DNA from: Hyposmocoma kahamanoa
Taxonomy: Eukaryota > Arthropoda > Insecta > Lepidoptera > Cosmopterigidae
Assembly: GCF_003589595.1 (NCBI RefSeq)
Contig: NW_020653713.1
Coordinates: forward strand, 2,675,551 to 2,739,550
DNA: 64,000 bases
Reading direction: 5' to 3'
Shown here one piece after another: positions 43,394 to 53,549 of this stretch. A program made the position numbers and the translations under genes. The notes beneath the pieces are model-generated. The model was not told the DNA's origin, did no database searches, and saw only the letters and a program-made list of their open reading frames with translations. The first letter of the stretch is position 1. Each line of letters starts with the position of its first letter.

Positions 43394-44220
43394 TTATTTA
43401 TTAAAAAAAAATGAGTATTTGACCTCCATCTCACTTGATGGAAAGTGACGATGAGATCGACGATGGAGCTTGCACACCTTCATAATGCCTTTACACTCTT
43501 GCCTTGACAAGGCCCAAGTAAACAGTTCAGGGAACAAGTTAAGCAGGGCATTCCACCCCATAAAATATATAAATGTGGAAGTCAAACGCTTCGTTGGAAT
43601 ATCCATAACATAAGGGTTGAACTCCAGCCTGCGTCTAGTCCTCCGATTATAGGAAGGCGGAAGGAAATATAGATTGGCACTACCTAGGTCGAAATTTCAA
43701 ATGTATAATCAAGGACCCTATGTAATGGCCATTAAAGTTTACAACAAAATTCCAAAGGAGATTTCATCACTAACTAAATATAATTTATTCATCAAGCAAC
43801 TTAAGGCTCATTTAATAGAAAAATGTTACTATAGCTTGAAACAATATTTTGAAGAATGATTGTAATAATTTAATCCCATTTGCACCTACTGAGAGGAAGA
43901 AACTTGTAAAATGTCAGCTATATATTTTCAATTTACTTGCTGTTAATTTGATTTATAATCTAGTCTTTAAAAGTAACTTTAGGTAATGTTTTTTTTTTTT
44001 ATTTAGAAAAGAAAAGATATTGGTTTAAGTACATATGGTTAAATTGCGGCGCCCTAACATGGTCATGTTGATACTACTTTAGCTTTAAGATCATTTGTAA
44101 CACATGAAAGCAATAAATACTTTGACTTTGACTTTGACTTTGAAACTGTGCAATTCCCTCGCATACTCTCCGTGATACATCCTGTAGAACACCGATAAGC
44201 AGGCACATTTGGTTGAAATT
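43394..44220 (-). pseudogene. non-LTR retrotransposon C-terminus, split by another LINE
   Basis: The sense strand is minus. The part at 43394-43653 contains FNPYVMDIP and ends in a region like the HPYVVDIP-type LINE at 63135-63430. The DNA blocks ATCTCACTTGATGGAAAGTG and ATATCCATAACATAAGGGTT match 63150-63180 and 63312-63332. The next piece of the same family (CATACTCTCCGTGATACATC, ACCGATAAGCAGGCA) appears only at 44160-44205. The 0.5 kb between is a plus-strand LINE insertion. Confidence 0.7.
43654..44146 (+). pseudogene. jockey-like LINE (LINE-D type) C-terminus with TTTGAC tail
   Basis: The frame from about 43662 reads RKYRLALPRSKFQM, then VYNKIPKEISSLTKYN, LFIKQLKAHLIEKCYYSL, with the stop at 43857-43859. 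These are the last ~65 residues of a jockey-type ORF2 (YNKIPxEI, FxxxLKxxLxxKxYYS). A 3' untranslated region follows, then AATAAATA and a TTTGAC array (44122-44143). It is a 5'-truncated insertion lying inside the minus-strand LINE. Confidence 0.85.
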
Positions 44221-45890
44221 AGTGAACTTTCAAATAAACGCCAAAACACGGGAGAAAGCACTCGGTTTGCTCTGGGCTCTCTTCCGAGTGCACTTTTCTT
44301 GATTTTTTAAATCTTTTAATGTTAATCCTTATCCTTAAACAAGTCTCCAGATGTTGGGGTCAATCGACACAATCACGAACGTAAAAATCTCGTACGTTTA
44401 ACTGAAAAAAAAAAAAGCAATTAAAACGTGTCAGATTCACGGAAAGTAAGGGGCAAGAGTAAAAATAATATTGTATTATCCCGCCTAAATATACTTAATG
44501 TTTCAAGAACTGGCATTACCGACGATGCATAAAGATTCATAACTTAGTCTATCCTTGGTCATTTAGCTTTGTTATTATAATATTTCCCGGAATACCCCTA
44601 TAATTAACAAAGGTTTTTGATTAGACTTTTGTGCTCTCTCTGTGAATTAATGACGTGCGAAAATGGATGATTGATTTACCAATAATACCGATCGAGATAT
44701 ATCCCGCAGCTGCTGATGAAAAAGCGTGCACTTAACGGGGATAATTAGCGGTTTTTATCGCCAAAATAATGCAGTCGTTCTTGCACGTTACGCGGGACAA
44801 TACACAAGTGGCCACCGCGGCGGCCATTGTGCACGAATAATTCAACAAGATTCGCGCGAAACGGCCGAAACTTCCGGTTGTCGGCAGGAACAACACCGCT
44901 CTGTTTATTTTAATATTAAAATAGATGTTCCAGCTTAAAACATAGTAATCCTGCTTTATTACTTGCGCAATTCCACGGGAAATAATGCCGGGTGTTTATG
45001 AGCGTTCTTGGTAGAATTGGAGTAAGTTTTTGCTTCTTGGTTTTACCAGCGCATAGATTATCGCGCACACGCGGCGGTCGGCAATAAAGGGTTCTTTATG
45101 AGGCTCGAAACGGAACGGAGTTCCGTACGCGATGCGGGCGAACAATGCGAATGACCAGGGCACGATGGCGTTGGCAGCGGTGCATCCTCGCCAAATAACT
45201 CGCTGGATTCGCGGTCAAATGCACTCGCCGTTTCCGGACGACCGCTATATAGAGACAGCCATGTTTTAATACCATTTGAATTTGTTGTGGCTTACGCTGT
45301 AATTAAGTAAAATGTTGCCGCTTTGTTCGTTAAACTCGACAGACGACATTCTGTTGGAAATCACCGGCCGGAAGTTCTTTTAATGAGAGAGATTTTACTG
45401 CGTTGTAAACACTTTTCGACAATATTTCTGTGAGAATTAACGGTGGATATTTATTACGGTGACCGGGCCACATCACGTGTTCGCGGGGCGGGCAGGAAGC
45501 GTAATTAATATCAATTTTCGTTATACACATCCGTCATCGAGTACAAGGGAATCAGGCACGCGAGTGAAGACGTGGCTATTAAAAGCTCATTTTTTCGTCG
45601 CAGCCCTCGCTCGAGTGTATCAAACGTCAAATTACTTCCAGCTTATATTATTCTTTCTTGAGTACGTATCTCGAATTCATTTGGAATGTTCCGGCAACAA
45701 TAAAAGGCCTTGTTTCTATTTCGTCGTTAAAATTTTCTTATGTCGTAATTTTATGGTGTGCTGAATTGTCTGTATAAAGTGGACGTCAAGGACAATCATA
45801 CTTCTGGGCAAATGAGCTATAAACCGATGAGAACTTTATACGACGTACTAAATTATAACGGTATCGTTCAAGAGTAAGCGCGTTTGCGTG
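44221..45890. other. repeat-poor, CpG-richer island
   Basis: No repeat family of this window. The stretch 44690-45500 is notably richer in CG (GCGCGAAACGGCCGAAAC, CGCACACGCGGCGGTCGG). Open frames (44726-44938, 45459-45764) have no recognised motif. It could hold conserved regulatory sequence; no direct evidence. Confidence 0.4.
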
Positions 45891-46058
45891 GTGCATCCGA
45901 TTCTTTACAAATCTAGAAAATTCGGACCCACTTCGGATGTCGCTTGAGCACTAAGTCCGATTCAAATCCGAAAAAACCTACAGATAAAATGATCCCTGCG
46001 ATATTTCGGATCGTCATTTCTCGGATTCGGAAATGATACGAACGCTCTAACTCTGACA
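45891..46058 (-). mobile_element. Rep-J foldback element, uninterrupted copy
   Basis: Minus-strand relative of 33600-34225. It reads TCGGACCCACTTCGGATGTC, CACTAAGTCCGATTC, CGATATTTCGGATCGTC and CTCGGATTCGGAAATGA. It lacks the LINE and so shows the intact order of the two halves. Confidence 0.72.
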
Positions 46059-46254
46059 TTTCCGAGAGCCCGTGTCGATTACATGGCGAAAAGTGAATAA
46101 GTACATTACGAGTATAATTTCATTATTTAAACTAAGGCCTATGTAAGGAATTTTGAGAACAACAGTCGATCTGACATCCACAGCGAAGAAGAAGGAACGA
46201 AATGTACTAAGAACTTAGTATTCTTGCACGTAGATCTTTGTTCTACGGATGAGT

Positions 46255-46378
46255 CGTTTTAATTTCACTAGCACATTATCCTTCAAAACTAAAACGCAGT
46301 AATCCTCACATTACGTGAGGTGTAAGAAATAGTACTTCTCTGGATACGAACTCTTTCACAAGGAGCTCTATTGTTACT
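46255..46378 (-). mobile_element. Rep-A head half, minus strand
   Basis: It runs from AATTTCACTAGCACATTATC to AAGGAGCTCTATTGTTACT. The tail half is absent and the first hairpin is degraded. Confidence 0.75.
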
Positions 46379-46419
46379 TACAGCTGCACTCGGACTAGCG
46401 ACTGTATGCGACACCCTGT

Positions 46420-46968
46420 TATGGTTCCTGTTATTTATTTATTTATACAAATTATTAAATAATCAAATTAAATGCAGTTCAGTTGTAAACCTTATATCAT
46501 TTCATGTTCCCCGCAGACTACCTAGATTTTACATCAAGCCTCTTTGCAAGCCTTTTCGCAGGACTATTTTAAGCGCGAATTCTCCCATTGCTAGGCTTTG
46601 CCAGTTGCACAATGATCATAGAGCAACGATTGATTTACACTATTTCTCTGCAGTAAGAACTATGCGCGAAATGTCGTCACATTCCTAAAACTCTGTCACC
46701 TAACTTCTTTTTTATGCTTTCGCTTAGTCTTAAGATGTTAACACTATTTGTTTTTGTAAGTGATTTACATGGTTAAATTAATGTTTAAACTTTTCTTTGT
46801 GTAAGTTTCTTTTTACTCTGCAATAATTTATTGGGCATGTAGTGTCGGTCTATAATAGATTGTGCACTTAGTTTTGGGTTTTTTTTGCATGTTTGTTTTC
46901 TGATCTTTTATTGGTGTAACAATTGTTGACTGATCAAATAAATTTAAAAAAAATAAAATAAAAAATAA
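46420..46968 (+). pseudogene. non-LTR retrotransposon C-terminus and 3' untranslated region
   Basis: A frame ending at 46688 contains RLPRFYIKPLCKPFRRT, ANSPIARLCQLHND and IDLHYFSAV, similar in order to the minus-strand remnant at 4215-4425. A long AT-rich tail follows with AATAAATTT and an AAATAAAATAAAA run (46938-46968). I read it as a LINE ORF2 end of a family separate from LINE-D and LINE-M. The upstream part of the frame overlaps Rep-A and is not part of the protein. Confidence 0.55.
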
Positions 46969-47024
46969 GCTGCAATAACACATAGCCTTTGGGGTAAGTT
47001 CACTAATCATATAATATTATAATC

Positions 47025-47334
47025 TATAAGTTCTAATTTGTTATAATAATTGATACAAATATCGAACATTCAGAAAAAATTCCTTCGGTCCGGCCGGATT
47101 CGAACCGACGTCTTCTAGCACACCGTGTCAGACGCTATTCCAGCTAAGCCATGGAACGAATCATTGGACCTTACGAATTTTTCTATGTGCTTGCGTCTTA
47201 TCTTTGTATTTGGTTTTTCAACGACTTTTTAGTCGTAGATCTTTATATCAATAATTATAAAAAACTAGTGGAGTAATTTCAAATAAAAATAATTGAATAT
47301 CAATTCAATAAAAATTTAAAATATAAGTTCTAAT
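47025..47334 (-). mobile_element. Rep-H composite retroposon with 13-bp target duplication
   Basis: The insertion 47038-47321 is bounded by the identical 13-mer TATAAGTTCTAAT at 47025-47037 and 47322-47334. On the minus strand it has a tRNA-like core: GGCTTAGCTGGAATAGCG (A box), then GTCGGTTCGAATCCGGC (perfect B box). Beyond the core, on the plus-strand right side, ATAATTATAAAAAACTAGTG and GGAGTAATTTCAAATAAAAA repeat, in inverse orientation, the tail that the copies at 52616 and 63637 carry on the left of their core. Tails therefore flank an antisense tRNA-like core. Confidence 0.8.
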
Positions 47335-48226
47335 CTTAAGGGAGAGTTTTTATATTATTATACCTGTTTCTATACCTACCTGTTTTTGACACAGCCTTTA
47401 CCTGTCCTTCCTTTCTTCCTTCTTTCATTTTTTCCCTGTTATACTTCTACAATAAATTCAAGTGGACCGAACGTACTTTCTATCACTATCACTCTACTAA
47501 GCTACGGAACGGCAAAAAGCCAATTAAACCCAAAATAAACATCTGCAATACGCAAATAAAGAAATTTCATTTACAATTTTGATTAATTCAATGATGTCTT
47601 TACAATTAACAAATTGAATACAACTTTTACAACATAAATTTGGTAAAACAACGAAAGACCATTTAATTCTAACGTTATTTAACGGTCTTCCTACAGACGT
47701 AAAATGTATGGAAGGTATTAAAAACGATGTTAAAAATGAAATAAAAAATATATACCAGATACGTTGTAGGCCAGTATTCGGAATTGTAACTGCGTAGCTG
47801 AATAATTATAATTACCGAAACTCATTATTGTTTATGTGACTGTAATGCAAAGCGTGTCAGACAAAACTCTCCCAATAAACATTTACGAAGTTTCAGAGAA
47901 TCTCATCTATTTGCATGTTTATATTTAAAAAGATAAATTAATAAAAATGTAGTACTGCAACGAGTATCATATTCGGCCAGAATAAAGAATATTCGGCAGG
48001 AACGTGGCCGAAACGAAAATCGGCACCTTATCATAACTAACTAAATCGACATTTTTAGCGGAATTTCGTTATTAACATGTCTGGAATAAGCAAAACGAGA
48101 TCTACAATCCCCTCTAAGCGATATTTTCATACCTTATTTAATTTCAGTTTTATTGTTAAGCAAAATCAACGCAATTGACATTTTTAAAGAAAAAATTAAA
48201 TTGTAAGTGTCTGTAGGAAATAGTGT
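47335..48226. other. unassigned AT-rich DNA
   Basis: No family or gene seen. Confidence 0.4.
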
Positions 48227-48443
48227 CAAAAAAACATTGACTTACAATTATATGGACGTCGGGTCCACGCTAAAAAGTGTCCGCACTTGTCAAACTCCGC
48301 TTTAGTCTTCATTTGTTCTACTGACAGCGCGATACTGCGATGACATTACAATTTAAATTTCGAATAGGTTGACTTGGGACATTTTTATCGTGGTTTTTGT
48401 ATTAGACCCGTCGTCCATTTATTTGTAAGTCAATGCAAAAAAA
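48227..48443 (-). mobile_element. hAT-type miniature element, short copy
   Basis: Element 48235-48435, flanked by CAAAAAAA on both sides (48227-48234, 48436-48443). It is the reverse complement of 15262-15547 with about 85 bp of the interior missing; the terminal repeats CATTGACTTACAA are intact. Confidence 0.88.
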
Positions 48444-48479
48444 TAATCGAATGAACTGTTTTGCAATAGGCTCATCGGC

Positions 48480-48700
48480 AGGTGTACGGGAGCTGTAGCT
48501 CACCTTTTCTATATAAGTTTTGCTTATAGTGACCCTCCCTATCAACCTCTTGGTTATGCGGGAAAGGAGTGCCCTGTGCGCGCACAGGTTATAGTGATAA
48601 CCTGTGCGCGCACGTCCATGGCACCCGCGATACAGGGTATCCCTACTGCGGAGCTATGAATGTGTGCGCGTTATTATTGTTACTATTATTATTAATATTC
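48480..48700 (+). repeat. GC-rich region with perfect palindromic hairpin
   Basis: GTGCGCGCACAGGTTAT at 48576-48592 pairs exactly with 48597-48613 around the loop AGTG. The flanks (GTGACCCTCCCTATCAACC, CATGGCACCCGCGATACAGG) are more GC-rich than the surroundings and may belong to a dispersed element that I cannot name. Confidence 0.65.
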
Positions 48701-49594
48701 TTTTTAAAGAAAAGCAAAAATTTAGTAAGAAGTAATTTTTACTGTTTTACGTATATAATAACATGTTGTTAAAGTAAATATTGAATTAAAATGTAGTGCG
48801 TCACCTACAATGCCAATATTTCAAAGTTACCAAAATGCAGAAGTGTTAATTGTGACTAGGAGGACAGAAATACCACTTATTAACTTCAGTTATGGTAAAT
48901 AATTTCGTACAATGTAACAAAAACGGTTCTTTCATTATTAGGTTTATAATTTGAATTTATGATATTTGAATGAAGTATGAAGTTGGTTCCTTCACTTCAG
49001 TTTCATTAAGTTTCAAAATATAAATAAATAAATAAGTATTCAGTTGATTTTGTTACAAAATAAGCTACCTGTACACAAAAGTTTTTCTACATTGCAAGTC
49101 ACTCGACCGCAGAAATCGTCTATTTAGATTAGTGTAGAATTAAATACATATTGGAAAATGGAATTTCATTCATTCATTGTTATTTCGGTCAAATAGTGAT
49201 TCAATATTCGGTATCCGGCCGAATAGCAAAAAACAGGCCGAATATTCTTAGTAACTCGAAGAGAACATTTTGAAGTCGTATCCCTTTACATCCCGTGATA
49301 ATTCTGAAGCACTTAGTGGCACCACAGACACATTTCGTCGCATTATAACTGTTAAACAGGTAAGAAATTCCACGATGATTAATTGTGGGACCGTTAGAGC
49401 AAACTTTTTATGGCCAAATTAAAGAATTCAAAATCGCTGTGGGAATCGTAAACCGTCTGCCCATAAATCCAATACGTCTCTAGAGATGCACTGTTGAATA
49501 TAATCCATTCGATTTACGGAGATCATAAACACGCGTTCGAATATTGATTTTGCATTCTAATTTTGTTGTCAAATAACGCGATAATAAAAACGGT
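48701..49594. other. unassigned AT-rich DNA
   Basis: Nothing recognised. Confidence 0.4.
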
Positions 49595-49969
49595 AGAAAC
49601 TGCCACCATACGTATTTTTGCCGCCGAGCAGAAATGTGAGAGACACAAGAAACTTTTCAACTTTATATTTCAGTGTGATGGTCTCAGTGGCAGCAAACCT
49701 CCAGATCTTTCCGCTTTAAAGATTTGAGGTACAGTGTTTCAGTTTTAAGGTGGATTCACAATGCACAAATTCGGCAAATATATTACCGCAATATGACCTT
49801 CAGTTAACCAATCAGGAGCTAAAGTCGCTGCTCCTGATTGGTCAACTCAAGGTCACATCGCGCAACGCGATAAGGTATCATAATTTGTGCATTGTGAATC
49901 AAGCTTTAGTTCGTGTCGCTTACCACCAGGCGCAAGACTTGTTGGTCCCGTCACTTGATATAATAAAAA
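49595..49969 (+). mobile_element. Rep-A copy split by a palindromic insertion
   Basis: The left part 49595-49747 (GAAACTGCCACCATACG to TTTCAGTTTTA) and the right part 49906-49969 (GTTCGTGTCGCTTACCACC to CCCGTCACTTGATATAATAA) are parts of one diverged Rep-A. The 158 bp between is a separate element. The first hairpin is destroyed. Confidence 0.83.
49748..49905. mobile_element. palindromic miniature element with TTA duplication
   Basis: The arms match almost throughout. GATTCACAATGCACAAATT near the left end is the exact inverse of AATTTGTGCATTGTGAATC near the right end, and AACCAATCAGGAGC in the middle is the inverse of GCTCCTGATTGGT (one change further out). TTA flanks both sides (49745-49747, 49906-49908), which would fit a PIF/Harbinger-type insertion. 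No coding sequence. Confidence 0.8.
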
Positions 49970-50045
49970 AGCGCGAATAACAAGAAACCGGCAATAAACA
50001 TCATTTAGACACACAGTCAAGTGAGGTAAGAGGACGTACTTTAAT

Positions 50046-50165
50046 TTTAAACCACTTCAAAAAAAGGAGGAAGTTTTCAATTAGATGGAAAGAGGGTACC
50101 TCAGTAGTGGTCCCATTTCAATTTGAAGAAAATATTCCACCTCTAACGGTGGTAAACGACGCTTC
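50046..50165 (-). mobile_element. Rep-F copy with internal deletion, minus strand
   Basis: The terminal ACCACTTCAAAAAAAGGAG is joined to GGAAAGAGGGTACCTCAG and TTGAAGAAAATATTCCACC. About 70 bp present in other copies are missing between them. Confidence 0.72.
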
Positions 50166-50283
50166 GACTATGCGCTAGTGTGAGTTGAGCCTAAAATGTA
50201 TTTGCTGAAAACGTTCACATTGTGCTAAGGTTTCTTTTCCCCCAAAAAATGAGGTAAGGAGAACAGTCATTGCATTTCGTATA

Positions 50284-50445
50284 AAGGTATCTGTATTTCC
50301 CGAAAAGTACAATTTGGGGCTATTGAAGGCTAGAGTGAATAGGCATTTTTTAGGCAAACGCGTCCCATCGTCGGTCACATCGTCGCTTAACATCAGGTGA
50401 GATTGTGGCCAAGCGTGTGTCTATTATATATTAAAAAAAAAGAAA
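50284..50445 (+). pseudogene. non-LTR retrotransposon C-terminus, short copy
   Basis: The frame from about 50296 reads FPEKYNLGLLKARVNRHFLG and then KRVPSS, with a stop at about 50398-50400. It is nearly identical at the DNA level to 17720-17830 (CCCGAAAAGTACAATTTGGG, GAATAGGC, GGCAAACGCGT), apart from a short insertion that duplicates CATCGTCG. It ends in TATATATTAAAAAAAAAG. 5'-truncated and dead. Confidence 0.8.
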
Positions 50446-52615
50446 AAAAAAAGGTAAAATACATCTCGTGTTCTCAAGATTTCACAGCTGTGAAATTTTT
50501 CCGCCTTTTGGACTAGAAGCATCGTAACGACATCTCTTTAAAATCGTTTAAACTAATTTGTTCGACTGTTTTATCGACTGAGGGACCATAGTACTAAACT
50601 CTTTAGATTATGAGTTCGACTTCAAGTCCCTCTTACGCCGGTGTTCCTCTTATCCTACCTGACCCCACATTATATTATTTACTACTAAGAAAAAAAATAC
50701 ATACATAAAAGCGGTTGAAAGAAATCGCAAATAGTTTTATAACTAAAAAAGCTATAAAAGATTTAAGTGCGTGGTTAGATTGAGTTTAGTAATGAAACGA
50801 ACAACTTCCAAACTTTAAATTCAGAACACTTGTCGCATAAAACACAGACCATCTGTTTCATTGCTTTCTGTTTGAATTTTCATCGAAACAACAACAACCC
50901 ACCACTAGTGTTCACGATAAGAAGTATAATAAAAGCTTGCATTTATTATGAGAAGCGCTTACGAGTGATGTCGCAACAATGGACCGGACTGTCTTAGACG
51001 GAGAGGTCGCCGGCTTGATGTATCGTGATAATTCGTCTTATGACGTCATGCCACTTAAAACTGTCGTATGAAGTTGGGTGCTTCGTACGTACATCACGTT
51101 CGTTATACGTCATATCCATTCCTGACGTCTTATAACGACGCATTCTACGTACAACTACGTAACTGACACGTATTTTCCAGGAGAGTGATTTTTTTATCTT
51201 ATTGATGGCACACAATATAATGTTTGCTGTCGTGGTACAAAGATTTGCCAACAGCCGTAAAATAACCCAGACGTACCGGAAATCTAAGGCAATATTAAAC
51301 CTACCGGTTCCATATTTAGTAGTAAATTTTGATTGAATGGAGTTGATATGATATTAACCTGGAGGTGCTTTTTATATGTTTAATATTGTATACAACAACA
51401 TTCGAAAGTCGCAGTTGTTGATCTGTTCCTTGAAATTAAACAACGACACATTTTTCCGTGAACATGTTTACATCTTGACACTCCAGTGAAGCGAGGCCGC
51501 GGATGGGGGAGTTTGCTGCGTTGTTGTGTAAGTGCGAAAGAGACAGATACATTTTGTCACTTAAGTCTTTGATTCGATCTAACGCAGATCCAAGAACGTG
51601 ATAAATATTTTTCTTTTATAAATATTTCAAAATACGCACATCTATAACACTCTCTGTAATTGGCTTAGTGTGAGTGCGGAAGCAAGAATTTCACATACGT
51701 AAAAACCGACACGCTTTCTTACTTTGCTTGGTTTACGTTTCAAGTATGAGGCACTTAAAAAGTTACTGATGGATTGACTAATTGCATGAAAACGTTACAC
51801 AATTATAATAAAATGGTGTTATGTTAAATGTTGGTATGAATGTTATGTTGTTGTTGTTACACAGATTTAAATGGTAAAAAAAGATGATATCAAAACATAG
51901 TTCTGATTTTCATTTGATATCGGTACTAACATCCTGGTCTTCTAAATTTTATGTATATTTCTATAGCCGTGTGTAAGCCCAAGCGAAATAACCTCCATGT
52001 CAGACGGCCGAAGCAGGACTAAAGCGGACAGGGGGGAAGCGTGGCGGCTCTTCCCCTCTGGGTTTTGAATTTAGGCATTTCCTTCGTATCATTAAAACAA
52101 ATGCACATTTTGAAAATGTACGGAGTATACATTGTAGAAAAGATAAGAGTTTTGTTATTATTCAAAAACTGATGAGCTTCCGTGAAGTATTTACGCCGTA
52201 CTAACGGTTTATTTTGTTTTTTAGACATAACTTCGGTTTTTTTTTCTATCGGCGAAACTAGAAGTAACCGTGTTTCTAAAAGGTATCATTTATAGAGTGA
52301 ATCCTTCAATATCTTATACCTTAATTTCATAATTAAAGCTTTAGTAATAAAGATACAGCAAGGGAACAAACGAACGCAATTATTTCGCAATTACGTGTCG
52401 CTGCCTCGGCGCAGTCTCGCTGTGTCGGTGAGTTGTGCATTGTCGAATGTATTTTTCGATCTTATTGCACACAACGCAAAGCTTTTTCGACGACTTTTTC
52501 TATTGTTTCCTACACCAATCGTCCGTAGTGCTCACCTCTATGTCATCGATATAGTAAAACACATAGATGATTGTAATATTAACTTTATTGAATTATTAAT
52601 TAAATTTTTATATAA
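50446..52615. other. unassigned, mostly unique DNA
   Basis: No repeat family of this window. CG-containing patches lie at 50960-51170, 51480-51560 and 52390-52530. Short frames (51251-50994 minus, 52395-52619 plus) have no motif that I recognise. Confidence 0.35.
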
Positions 52616-52900
52616 TTGATATTCAATTATTTTTTGTGAAATTACTCCACTAGTTTGTTATAATTATTAATACAAAGATCGAACACTCAGAAAAAGCACT
52701 CAGAAAAAATTCCTTCGATCCGGTCGGATTCGAACCGACGACGTCTTATTGCATACCGTGCCAGACGCTATACCAACTAAGCCACGGAACGAATCAACGG
52801 ACCTCACGAATTTTTCTATGTGCTTGCGTCGTGTCTTTGTACTTGGTCTTTCAACGACTTTTTAGTCGTAGCGCCATCTATGAGAAATCTCAGATTTGTA
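52616..52900 (-). mobile_element. Rep-H composite retroposon
   Basis: From left to right it has the tail in inverse orientation (TTGATATTCAATTATTTTTT, ATTACTCCACTAGTTTG), then CGGTCGGATTCGAACCGACG with the B box on the minus strand, then GCTATACCAACTAAGCCACG (A box, minus) and an upstream block ending CGACTTTTTAGTCGTAG. CACTCAGAAAAA is duplicated at 52684-52707. The core matches 47095-47240. Confidence 0.78.
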
Positions 52901-52966
52901 TACTATATATATATATATATTATATAATTTATATTATATATATATATATATATATTATATAATATT
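52900..52966. repeat. TA microsatellite, interrupted
   Basis: About 65 bp of TA dinucleotides with a central TAATTTATATTA interruption. It lies between two Rep-H copies. Confidence 0.92.
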
Positions 52967-53135
52967 TTTTGAATTATTTTTTGATTACTCCACTTGTTAT
53001 GATTCTGAAATCCGCTGGTATGTTATATAGCTCAGTTGGGAGAGCGTCAGACATGGTGAGGTCGCTGGTTCGCGTCCAGCCGGATTGAAGGGTTTTCTCT
53101 TCGTGTTCGAACTTTGTATTAATAATTATCAGAAA
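52967..53135 (+). mobile_element. Rep-H copy with a different tRNA-like head, plus strand
   Basis: The plus-strand core has a perfect A box TAGCTCAGTTGGGAGAGCG (53030-53048) and CTGGTTCGCGTCCAG (53068-53082), a paired T-arm with a B-box variant. It is followed by TTCGTGTTCGAACTTTGTAT, the same tail start as in the other Rep-H copies. The anticodon arm is shortened and the acceptor does not pair, so it is not a working tRNA. The opposite tail (GATTACTCCACTTGTTATG) precedes it at 52984-53002. Confidence 0.7.
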
Positions 53136-53267
53136 TATTTTTTTTTTCATTTGTTGATTTATAAAATTAAATTAATTTGTCAAATTAAATTCAATAGTAG
53201 GTACGTATTTCTATTCAATCACTAAAAAAAAAATTGTCCCACTCTAATGTATGTTTTATAATTTCAA

Positions 53268-53549
53268 AAAAACCGACCTTAAAATTTCGTGGATTTACAT
53301 ATATTTGCCAAAATTTATTGAAATCTGTTACTGTAAAGTGCGCGAAATCGGATTCATCCCCTAATTTGCTACCCTTACAGGAGGAATATTTTTTTCAAAT
53401 TAACATGGAACTAATATAGAGGTACCCACTTTCCAACAAAAACGGATCATCAAAATCGGTTAAAAAAATAAGTAATCGCGTGACATAAATAAACAAAAAA
53501 GAAATACAGTTGAATTTAGAACCTCCCTTTTTTGAAATCGGTCAAAAAG
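53268..53549 (+). mobile_element. Rep-F copy, near complete
   Basis: It runs from ACCGACCTTAAAATTTCGTG to GAAATCGGTCAAAAAG. All family blocks are present in order. With 6875-7122 it gives the best view of the family's inverted ends. Confidence 0.8.

Noticed and set aside
53020..53090. Possible functional tRNA gene
   Set aside because: The A box and T-arm are good, but the anticodon arm is shortened, the acceptor ends do not pair, and the sequence continues into the Rep-H tail. It is a SINE head.
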